Positions 36,925 to 44,161 of a stretch of 64,000 bases of DNA are shown in pieces. Position numbers and translations under genes: made by a program. Source of the DNA: JANXZS01 sp963797255 (GTDB lineage: Bacteria; Acidobacteriota; Terriglobia; Terriglobales; Acidobacteriaceae); the NCBI GenBank assembly GCA_963797255.1, contig CAWCOV010000015.1, forward strand, positions 682,001 to 746,000, written 5' to 3'. Positions within the stretch are counted from its first letter, which is position 1. Each line of letters opens with the position of its first letter. A model generated the notes under the pieces. That model made no database searches. It had not been told where the DNA came from and saw only the letters and a list, made by a program, of their open reading frames with translations.

Positions 36925-37842
36925 TTAAGACTCCCCGCCCGTAACCGCGATGTGGTTGATCAGTCGTTGGATGATCACGATGCGAATCTTCACCACCTTC
37001 GCCACGTCCGGCAAAAACTCCGTTATAAAGTTATCAATGGGAGCCGAACCAATCGCGACCGCGGAACTCGCCGCCGTCGGACCCACGCCCTGGTCCCGGT
37101 CCGGCACGTAGACGTTTGACAGCGTAATCGTCGCCGGCACACCAATCAGCATCGCCAGGTTCGGCATATGCTTGCCAGAGTCGCTTCGCGTCCACACCGG
37201 CTGCATGATCGCGTTTCCAATTCTCCGCGGGATTGAAGCGTGCGGCATGCGGTAGTAGCGCGGATCCTGTTTCACAATCGACGGAATCAGGAACGTGATG
37301 AAGAATGCCCCCGTCATGTCCTCCGTAAACAGCGTGCCCGCGTTCTTCGCCCAGCCGCCCATCCCCGGCCCATAACCCGTATGCGAATCGCTCCCGATTG
37401 TTATCGCCGCGCTTACGCCGATGGTCACCAGGCTGAACGGGTCCACTACATTGCTGGAGGCTATTCGCAGTTTGTCCATGCTCGAGAGGCGTCCGGTAGC
37501 CGGAGGCTTCCCCAGCGGATAAAAGAAATCAAATTTCTTCGGACAGTTCGTTGCGGCCACTGTTGAGGAGGAAGCCATCACCGTCGCGCCCCCGGTCGGC
37601 GGCGGCTGCACCTTGCATCCTGCATCAGGCTTCTTGACGTTATTTTGGGCCGGTACGGCTTCCGGCTTTTTCTCGGGAGGCTTGGTCGCATCTGCCTGCG
37701 GCTGCGGCGAGTCAGGCAGTGCCGCCAACCCCTCGTTTCCCAACACATTCTGCGCAGGCAGCCACTCCGCCGCGCACAGGGAACACAGCAGCAACACTGT
37801 GCGCCAGAGCTTTCTTCGCGGAATGCTGTGTGAGCATCGCAC
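36925..37842 (-). CDS. Conserved-looking secreted protein of unknown function
   Basis: 305 residues. A signal-like start (LWRTVLLLCSLCAAEWLPAQ) is followed by a Pro/Lys-rich linker and a globular part from about residue 100. Features include FDFFYPLGKPP, DPFSLVTIGVSAAITIGSDSHTGYGPG, KQDPRYYRMPHASIPRRIGNAI and VGPTAASSAVAIGSAPIDNFITEFLPD. These hydrophobic stretches suggest an outer-membrane or membrane-associated protein. The start GTG 37842 has no clear ribosome site. It is convergent with the preceding gene and divergent from the sulfite-reductase operon. Confidence 0.6.
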   Translation of the reverse strand: MRCSHSIPRRKLWRTVLLLCSLCAAEWLPAQNVLGNEGLAALPDSPQPQADATKPPEKKPEAVPAQNNVKKPDAGCKVQPPPTGGATVMASSSTVAATNCPKKFDFFYPLGKPPATGRLSSMDKLRIASSNVVDPFSLVTIGVSAAITIGSDSHTGYGPGMGGWAKNAGTLFTEDMTGAFFITFLIPSIVKQDPRYYRMPHASIPRRIGNAIMQPVWTRSDSGKHMPNLAMLIGVPATITLSNVYVPDRDQGVGPTAASSAVAIGSAPIDNFITEFLPDVAKVVKIRIVIIQRLINHIAVTGGES

Positions 37843-38257
37843 CGAAGGTCCCCGATCTGGGAATCACCAACTCAAACTCAGCGAACAGCTTACACCGCCT
37901 CGGGTCTAGTCGCGTCACCTTACCTCGCCACTTCCTCCGCCGTTGGCAAACTCCTGAAAATCCCTGCAGGTTGGACGAAACTCCTTATATTTCCGTCTCC
38001 TAGGCGTGGAAAATACCTTAGTTTATTGATCATGTTTTCATCCGGCCACTTGACTCGTAACCCACCATGAACATATGCTTCGAAGATGAGTTCTCCTCGA
38101 ATGAAGCTGGCCAACCACTGTTGCATGTGTCCCTGCACGCTGGGCCGGTGTCTTCCTGGTTGACCCTCTCTTCTAAACAGAATTCGAGAGTTTTCAAACG
38201 GAGCCCGCGCCACAGCCAAAGCTGAGAGCGCGGCTTTTTAGTTTTCGAAGGAGATCA
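37843..38257. other. Divergent intergenic region and leader of the reductase operon
   Basis: 415 bases with no gene. Apart from the attenuator-like hairpin near the 3' end (listed separately), a weaker stem CTCTC...GAGAG lies just before it at 38166-38190. The promoter for the operon and for the divergent secreted protein must be here. Confidence 0.5.
38202..38239 (+). terminator. Attenuator-like terminator hairpin in the reductase leader
   Basis: AGCC-C-GCGC (38202-38210, one bulged C) pairs with GCGCGGCT (38228-38235), and an inner stem CAGC/GCTG closes a CAAA loop. The T-run TTTTT follows at 38235-38239, only 18 bases before the start codon. A terminator inside a leader rather than after a gene suggests regulated attenuation. 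Confidence 0.75.
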
Positions 38258-39955
38258 ATGAGTTCAGATACCCCAGTCAAAGAAACCAAGGCTCAGAAGC
38301 AGGAGCGGCTCAAGCGCGAGAAGAATCCGTGGGAGGCGTTCGACGAAATCCGCGCCTTCGCCCGCGATGGCCGGGCCAGCGTCGTGCCGGAGTGGGCAGC
38401 GACCTACTTCAAGTGGTGGGGAGTCTATACCCAGGGCGACGGCATTGGAGCGACGGGCGGTGTCGGCGGCGAAGGCAAAGCGACCGAGTACTTCATGATG
38501 CGTATCGGCATCCCCAACGGCCTCATCACCTCCTCACAACTCCGCGTCATCGCCGACCTTACCCGTAAGCATGCGCGCAACCTCGCGGACATCACCGTCC
38601 GCCAGAACATCCAGCTTCACTGGCTCACCATCGAGTCCCTGCCGGAGATCGTGCAAACGCTCGACGCTATCGGCCTCTCGCCGAAGGGTGCCTGCGGAGA
38701 CGTGGTTCGCAACGTTACCGGATGCCCGCTCGCGGGCATCGCCCACGACGAATTGATCGACGCCTCGCCGCTCGCCGTTGAAGCCGCTCATCTGCTTACG
38801 GCCAATCCTGAGTTCTACAACCTGCCGCGCAAATTCAAAGTTTCCATCACCGGCTGTCCCGTCTGGTGCTCGTATCCTGAGATCAACGACATTGGCCTCA
38901 CCGCCGTTCGTCGCGGCTCTGAGGTCGGCTACGCAGTTCGCGTCGCCGGCGGCCTCTCGAAGGAGCCGCATCTCGCCGTCAAGCTGAACGCCTTCGTCCG
39001 TCCCGATCAGGCGATCGCCGTCGTGCACGGCATCACCGAACTCTTCCGCAGGCAGCAGGGACTTCGCGAAAGCCGCGACCGCGCGCGCATGAAATATCTC
39101 TTCCTCAAGGAAGGCTGGACCACGGATTCTTTCCTCGCGGAACTCGAATCGATTATCGGATTCAAGCTCGATCCCGCCGTCGACGAGCAGGTGCCCGATG
39201 ATGTCTACCGCGACCACGTCGGCATTCATCCGCAAAAGCAGTACGGCCTCAGCTATGTGGGCGCCTCTGTTCTCGGAGGCCGCATGAGCGGCGACCAGCT
39301 TTACCAGGCTGCCGAACTCGCTGAGAAATTCGGATCCGGCGAACTCCGTGCCACTGTCATGCAGAATCTCATCCTCGTGAATGTGCCCAATTCGCGCACT
39401 GCGGAGCTTGCTCGCGAGCTAAACAATATTGGACTGCACGTGGAGGCAACGAACTTCTTCCGCGGCTCCATTGCCTGCACCGGCACCGAGTTCTGCAAGC
39501 TCGCCATCACGGAAACGAAGGGCTTCAGCCGCTGGCTCGTGCAGGAGATGGAAGAAAGAATCCCCGGCTTCGATCAGCAGCTAAAACTTCACGTCACAGG
39601 ATGCCCCAACAGCTGCGGTCAGCATTGGATTGCCGACATTGGCCTGGAAGGCAAGAAGATCAAGCACGAAGGCAAGCTCACCGACGCCTTCTACTTCTGC
39701 GTCGGCGGCGCTGTCGGCAAGCACTCAAGCGTAGCGCGTCCGGTTGGATACCGCTGTCCCGCACCGCTTGTGCCGGAGTCGCTCGAGCGGCTGCTACGGG
39801 CCTATCTGCGCGACCGCGAGCCGGAAGAAAATCTGCGCGCCTACTTCGCCCGTCATGGCGACGAGGAACTTCGCGCCCAGCTTGCCGGAGAAGTAGTAGA
39901 AGCAGCCGAGCGCGATGTGCCTGCGGGCCGCGTACCCCATGGAGTCGCGGAATGA
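38258..39955 (+). CDS. Siroheme sulfite/nitrite reductase
   Basis: 565 residues. It has the two-fold ferredoxin-type repeat and the siroheme-4Fe4S ligands GSIACTGTEFCKLA and HVTGCPNSCGQHWIADIG, which gives four Cys. An upstream half repeats the layout (GACGDVVRNVTGCPLAGI). AAGGAG precedes the ATG. The family reduces nitrite to ammonia or sulfite to sulfide with six electrons, usually from ferredoxin. Neighbours are siroheme genes and a YeiH-type exporter rather than nitrate-uptake genes, so sulfite reduction is the better inference. The start is in the usual position. Confidence 0.9.
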   Translation: MSSDTPVKETKAQKQERLKREKNPWEAFDEIRAFARDGRASVVPEWAATYFKWWGVYTQGDGIGATGGVGGEGKATEYFMMRIGIPNGLITSSQLRVIADLTRKHARNLADITVRQNIQLHWLTIESLPEIVQTLDAIGLSPKGACGDVVRNVTGCPLAGIAHDELIDASPLAVEAAHLLTANPEFYNLPRKFKVSITGCPVWCSYPEINDIGLTAVRRGSEVGYAVRVAGGLSKEPHLAVKLNAFVRPDQAIAVVHGITELFRRQQGLRESRDRARMKYLFLKEGWTTDSFLAELESIIGFKLDPAVDEQVPDDVYRDHVGIHPQKQYGLSYVGASVLGGRMSGDQLYQAAELAEKFGSGELRATVMQNLILVNVPNSRTAELARELNNIGLHVEATNFFRGSIACTGTEFCKLAITETKGFSRWLVQEMEERIPGFDQQLKLHVTGCPNSCGQHWIADIGLEGKKIKHEGKLTDAFYFCVGGAVGKHSSVARPVGYRCPAPLVPESLERLLRAYLRDREPEENLRAYFARHGDEELRAQLAGEVVEAAERDVPAGRVPHGVAE

Positions 39956-40581
39956 GTCTGCTCCCCATCTTCCTCAAGCTCACGTCGCGTCGCTGCGTCG
40001 TCATCGGCGCAGGCAAGATAGCGGCTGAGAAAATCCATAGCCTCTTGCAATCGGAGGCCGACGTTCACGTCATCGCACCGCAGGCCTTGGCGGAAATTCA
40101 GTCCCTTGCAGCCGAGCAGAGAATCACCTGGGATCGTCGCTCTTTCGAACCCTCGGATGTGGAAGGCGCTTTTCTCATCATCGCCGCGACCAACTTGCCG
40201 TCGGTCAATCATTACGTTTATCAAACGGCGGTTGCACGCAACGTGCTTTGCAACGCCGTCGACGATCCGCCGAATTGCGATTTCTATTTCGGCTCCGTCG
40301 TTCGTCGCGGAGATTTGCAGGTTGCCATTTCAACTGCGGGCGAAAGTCCCGCGTTAGCGCAGCGCCTGCGCCGCGAAATCGACGAGCAGTTGCCCCAGGA
40401 TCTCGGTCCATGGCTCGCGAGCCTCGGCTCACTTCGCCGCGACGTGCTGGCCGCGTACTACCCCGGCGAGGAGCGCAAGATGCTGCTGCATCAGCTCGCG
40501 CAGCGGGACGTATGCGATTCCGCGTCCTGCCCATCGCGTCAACTCGCGCTGACGCGGGAGCATGCTGAGGTGGCTCGATGA
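39952..40581 (+). CDS. Precorrin-2 dehydrogenase / sirohydrochlorin ferrochelatase (Met8-like)
   Basis: 209 residues. The Rossmann motif CVVIGAGKIAAEKIHSLL is near residue 15, and the catalytic-region motif is VLCNAVDDPPNCDFYFG. LQVAISTAGESPALAQRLRREIDEQLP matches the dimerisation/sirohydrochlorin region. It oxidises precorrin-2 and inserts iron to make siroheme. Its ATG overlaps the reductase stop (ATGA), so translation is coupled. The C terminus has no methyltransferase; that activity is encoded by the next gene. Confidence 0.92.
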   Translation: MSLLPIFLKLTSRRCVVIGAGKIAAEKIHSLLQSEADVHVIAPQALAEIQSLAAEQRITWDRRSFEPSDVEGAFLIIAATNLPSVNHYVYQTAVARNVLCNAVDDPPNCDFYFGSVVRRGDLQVAISTAGESPALAQRLRREIDEQLPQDLGPWLASLGSLRRDVLAAYYPGEERKMLLHQLAQRDVCDSASCPSRQLALTREHAEVAR

Positions 40582-41360
40582 ACATCGCGGAGAAGGGAAC
40601 CGTCTATCTCGTCGGAGCAGGCCCGGGCGACCCTGATCTGCTTACCGTGAAAGCCGCGCGCCTGCTCGCTTCCTGCGATGTCGTGCTGCACGACGATCTC
40701 GTTCCGTCCGCAGTTCTTGGCGCTGCCAATCCGCGTGCGTGGATCTTGAATGTCGGCAAACGCTGCGGCATGAAGCGGGTTACGCAGGAAGAAATCAACT
40801 TCCTCATGATCGATCAGGCAAGCAAAGGCCAGCGCGTCGTCCGCCTCAAAATTGGCGACCCGCTCGTTTTCGGCCGTGCCGCGGAAGAGATGGATGCACT
40901 GCGCCTCGCGGGCATTCCGTGTGAAGTCGTTCCCGGAATCACCGCTGCCTTCGCCGCCGCCGCCGCCATCCAATGCTCGCTGACCGATCGTCGCTCCGCG
41001 TCTTCCATCGTTTTCTCCACCGGCCATCATGCGGATTCGCATCCGCGCTCACATGACGACGCAACTCGTGTCGTCTACATGCCCGGCCGCGACTTCTCAT
41101 CGCTCGCAGCCGAGTGGCGCAGCGAAGGATTGCCCGAAGATTTACCAGTTATCGTCGTCAGCCGCGCCGCGCAGCCGGATCAGCACGCGCGTCGCACCAC
41201 GCTTCGCGAACTCGCCACAGTGGAGCCCGGGCCCGCTCCCATCGTCATTCTTGCTGGAGCCGCACTTGCCAACGCCGCCGTGGACGAGACCGCGGATTAC
41301 TTTGTTTCCGCCGCGCTCTCCGCCGGCGATGCCTGTCGAACCATCCCCACCTTCGAGTAG
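40578..41360 (+). CDS. cobA: Uroporphyrinogen-III C-methyltransferase
   Basis: 260 residues. GTVYLVGAGPGDPDLLTVKAARLL and VGKRCGMKRVTQEEINFLMI match the SAM-dependent uroporphyrinogen-III methyltransferase family, and VVRLKIGDPLVFGRAAEEMDAL is the SAM-binding core. CEVVPGITAAFAAAA contains the conserved VVPGITA motif. It makes precorrin-2 for siroheme. Its start overlaps the stop of the preceding gene (ATGA). A His/Ser-rich loop in the middle (STGHHADSHPRSHDD) is unusual but within the family. Confidence 0.93.
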   Translation: MNIAEKGTVYLVGAGPGDPDLLTVKAARLLASCDVVLHDDLVPSAVLGAANPRAWILNVGKRCGMKRVTQEEINFLMIDQASKGQRVVRLKIGDPLVFGRAAEEMDALRLAGIPCEVVPGITAAFAAAAAIQCSLTDRRSASSIVFSTGHHADSHPRSHDDATRVVYMPGRDFSSLAAEWRSEGLPEDLPVIVVSRAAQPDQHARRTTLRELATVEPGPAPIVILAGAALANAAVDETADYFVSAALSAGDACRTIPTFE

Positions 41361-41388
41361 TCGCCGCAGTAATCCCACGGAGGAAATA

Positions 41389-41520
41389 TGTCACAGCCAC
41401 AAGAGCCCGTAAAAGCGGTCGCTCATCCCAAACTCACCCTCGATTGGTGGGCGGTCCTGCTCTCGCTCGCCGCCGCACTGCTCATCCGCTTCAACGTCAT
41501 CCACACGGTGAAATGGTAGC
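41389..41520 (+). CDS. Tiny single-span membrane protein (43 residues)
   Basis: A 43-codon frame with a clear GAGGAAAT ribosome site just before ATG 41389. The product is MSQPQEPVKAVAHPKLTLDW followed by a hydrophobic helix (AVLLSLAAALLIRFNVI) and a short HTVKW tail. It starts 28 bases after cobA and ends 61 bases before the YeiH-type exporter gene, in one operon. It is too short for automatic calling. It may be a small partner of the exporter; I know of no family match. Confidence 0.7.
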
Positions 41521-41581
41521 CTTCGCCGCACGGCGCAAACTCCTGCACCCCGACGCAGGATTCAAATAGGAGAAAGAAGTC

Positions 41582-42668
41582 ATGGCAGCGTCCATTGCAC
41601 TCACTCAGCCACGCACCCTGAGCCTTCCCCGCAGAATTCTTGAACTCGTTCCCGGCCTCCTGCTGCTCTTCGCCATCGGCTATGCCGGAAAATTCCTCGA
41701 GCAGTACATCGCCCGCACCGCCAAGGCACATCACTGGGTGATCCCCAACATTGAATATGTGCTCTGGGCAATCGTCATCGGTCTACGTCATCTCCAACAC
41801 CATCGGAGTACCCGAGATCTTCCGCGCCGGTGTTGCGACCTATGAATTCTGGCTGAAGGCTGGAATCGTCCTTCTCGGCGCGCGTTTTCTCCTCGGCGAC
41901 CTGCTTCACCTTGGCGGCATCAGCCTCGCGCTGGTCGCCATTGAAGTCACTCTCGCACTCTCGTTCATGCATCTTCTCGGCCGCCTCTTCAAGCTTCCGC
42001 CAAAGCTCGCGTCGCTGCTCGCCGTAGGTTCGTCCATCTGCGGAGTCTCCGCCATCATCGCCGCCAAGGGCGCAATTGAAGCCGACGATGAAGATGCCTC
42101 GCTCGCCATCGCCGCCATTCTCGCCCTCGGTGCAATCTCTCTCTTCACCTTCCCGCTCATTGGCCACGCACTGCACCTCAGCGATCACGCCTACGGCATG
42201 TGGGCCGGACTCGCGGTCGACAATACAGCGGAGGCCACCGCTGCAGGTGCGCTCTACTCCGACGCCGCCGGCAAGGTCGCCGTCCTTGCCAAGACAACAC
42301 GCAATGCCATCATCGGATTCGTGGTCCTCGGCTACGCTCTCTATTGGGCCTCGCGCGGCCAGACGCACCTGGTCTCGAACAAGGCCGCCTTCTTGTGGCA
42401 AAAGTTTCCCAAGTTCGTCCTGGGATTCTTACTCATCTCGCTGCTCGCCACCGTGGGCTTCTTCACCAAGCCGCAATTAACCAATCTAGCCAATTTGTCC
42501 CGATGGGCTTTCCTCCTCACCTTTGCAGGAGTGGGCTTGCAAACCAACCTTCGCCAGTTATTCAAACAAGGCTGGCGGCCCTTCGCCGTGGGCGCAATAG
42601 GTGAGATCGCCATCGCGGTCATCACTCTCGGGCTCGTATACGGAGCAGATCACCTCTTCCACCTCTAG
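41582..42668 (+). pseudogene. YeiH-type putative sulfate/sulfite exporter, one-base frameshift
   Basis: The reconstructed protein has about 361 residues and eight to ten membrane helices (LVPGLLLLFAIGYAGKFL, LALVAIEVTLALSFMHLLG, SLLAVGSSICGVSAIIAAKG). VGSSICGVSAI and YGMWAGLAVDNTAEATAAGA are the Pfam Cons_hypoth698/YeiH signatures. The frame breaks near 41784: the expected AIVIGLVISNTIGVPEIF needs one base fewer (GGTCTACGTC in place of GGTCTCGTC-like sequence). Both halves are intact otherwise. YeiH proteins in this setting are linked to sulfite or sulfate traffic, which fits the upstream reductase. Confidence 0.82.
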
Positions 42669-42683
42669 CGTTCACAGCAAATA

Positions 42684-42713
42684 AAAAGGACCTCTCGTTC
42701 GAGAGGTCCTTTT
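42684..42713. terminator. Bidirectional intrinsic terminator
   Basis: A perfect 13-bp stem, AAAAGGACCTCTC (42684-42696) with GAGAGGTCCTTTT (42701-42713), has a GTTC loop. It has an A-run on one side and a T-run on the other, so it should stop both the exporter operon and the convergent small secreted-protein gene. Confidence 0.93.
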
Positions 42714-42728
42714 CTGCATCGCGACGGA

Positions 42729-43118
42729 TTACTTCGCCAGGTGTGCGCCCATCTTCTGCGCATCTGCCTCGGTCATGAATTTGCCATACTTGGTCGCGCC
42801 GTAATACTTGTCGCCGGACTTGTGATAGACCTTGCTGCTCGTGTTCACCCAAACCAAACCCTTCGCTTTCGCGTCGGCAATCTCCGCTGGGGTGGCGCTC
42901 GCCTCCACTGGCTTTGCGGCAGCCTGGGACTTCGGCTTTGCCGTCGTCGTCTGGTTAGCGGCGGAAGCCGGCTCCGTAGCGGCCTTCGACGTACTCTTCG
43001 AAGTCTTGTTGGTAGTGGCACCGCCCGGTGGCGTCGACGTGGTCTGGAACGCGAATGCCGCGCTCGCGATCGTCAGGCCCGCCATCAACGTGGCAACTGT
43101 AGAAAGCTTCTTCATCAA
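42729..43118 (-). CDS. Small secreted protein with a C-terminal YHKxGxxYYG motif
   Basis: 129 residues with a signal peptide (VATLMAGLTIASAAFAF). A Thr/Ser/Ala/Lys-rich linker follows. The last 40 residues, VWVNTSSKVYHKSGDKYYG and then TKYGKFMTEADAQKMG, form a small conserved domain seen at the end of many acidobacterial secreted proteins and nuclease-associated modules. Its role is unknown. Confidence 0.7.
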   Translation of the reverse strand: MMKKLSTVATLMAGLTIASAAFAFQTTSTPPGGATTNKTSKSTSKAATEPASAANQTTTAKPKSQAAAKPVEASATPAEIADAKAKGLVWVNTSSKVYHKSGDKYYGATKYGKFMTEADAQKMGAHLAK

Positions 43119-43361
43119 AATCCTCCCTGGATTGGTAGATCATGCGTCCTGATATGCGCGTGCATTCTGTTAGCGCGTGGACGCTCTGAGCACAATTACG
43201 CTGGCGGCGTATCGAAAGTCAATTAGAATCAGTCACCGCCGCACCAGCGAACTATACGCTTAACCGTTTTGGAACATCTGGCGTCGTGCATTGGAACACG
43301 GTCCCGCATGATCGCGGACTCACTGTTTCTTCCGGAGAAATCCAAGCCTCTTCCCAATACA

Positions 43362-43389
43362 AAGGACCTCCCGTTTGTGAGAGGTCCTT
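43362..43389 (-). terminator. Intrinsic terminator of the repeat-protein gene
   Basis: AAGGACCTC (43362-43370) pairs with GAGGTCCTT (43381-43389); on the minus strand a short T-rich run follows. It sits 25 bases after the stop of the Ala-Pro-Val repeat gene. The stem is nearly the same as that of the terminator at 42684-42713. Confidence 0.75.
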
Positions 43390-43413
43390 CGTCGTTCGCG
43401 AAAATGAAAATGC

Positions 43414-43876
43414 TTAAGGAGCCATCGGCGCTGGAGCCGGCTCAACAGCCTCCACCGGTTCCACGGCCTCCACTGGGTCTGTCACTTCCACCGCCTCTGG
43501 AGCAGCCATCGGCGCTACAGGCGCTACAGGTGGAATGGCGAGAACCGGCGCTACCGGAGGCACAGGCGCAACAGGAGCAACCGCCAATAATGGGTGCGAC
43601 CGGAGGCACAGGTGCAACAGGAGCCACCGCGATAACCGGCGCAACCGGAGCCATCGGCGCCACTGGGGCCATCTTAATCATCGGCGCTACGGGAGCCATC
43701 GGTGCGACCGGCGTCATCGCGACAACCGGCGTTACCGGAGCCATGGGCGTCACAGGAGTGACCCCCACGACCGGAGTCTTCGGAGTTTTCGGAGTCTGGG
43801 GCGTTTCCGCCGCGACCGCCATCATGACGCCACTGAACATTGCAGCCATGCCTAGAACAGCCGTAATCGTCTTCAT
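43414..43876 (-). pseudogene. Secreted Val-Ala-Pro repeat protein, one-base frameshift
   Basis: MKTITAVLGMAAMFSGVMM starts at 43876 after GGAGGG and is a signal peptide. The mature chain is almost all VAPVAP/MAPVAP-type repeats. The frame breaks near 43585: PPVAPIIG runs into Cys-rich nonsense, while the other frame carries on as AVAPVAPVPPVAPV and ends in PVEAVEPVEAVEPAPAPMAP. One extra G in ATTATTGGCGG accounts for it. The intact form would have about 154 residues. Such chains are probably extended linkers or cell-surface peptides; the function is unknown. Confidence 0.65.
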
Positions 43877-44051
43877 CGGTTTTCCCTCCACGTAGTTGAA
43901 CCAGCTAGCTTCGGAAGCTCGAATTCCAGGCCGCCCGCATCGCAGTTACCAAAGAATCACCTTCTGACATGCAGAAAGTCAATCCGATTATCTTCGCCCC
44001 GGCTCTGACTCGGAATGACGATGTCAACTCACTTTCTGCTCAACAAAAGCG

Positions 44052-44078
44052 AAAGGCCCGTCATCGCGACGGACCTTT
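44052..44078 (-). terminator. Intrinsic terminator of the pyruvate phosphate dikinase gene
   Basis: AAAGGCCCGTC (44052-44062) pairs with GACGGACCTTT (44068-44078) with one C/A mismatch and a 5-base loop. The minus-strand side ends in TTTCGCTTTT. It lies about 85 bases beyond the gene's stop. Confidence 0.75.
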
Positions 44079-44161
44079 GCTTTACTTCAATTTTCACTTC
44101 GCCAGCTTCCTCGTGATCCACGCGGCAACCAGTTCTCCGCGAGGTCTTCGGAAATAGGCAG

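Noticed and set aside
43269..43895. Plus-strand collagen-like protein (GAT repeats)
   Set aside because: It is the mirror of the Val-Ala-Pro repeat codons. The minus strand has the signal peptide, ribosome site and terminator.
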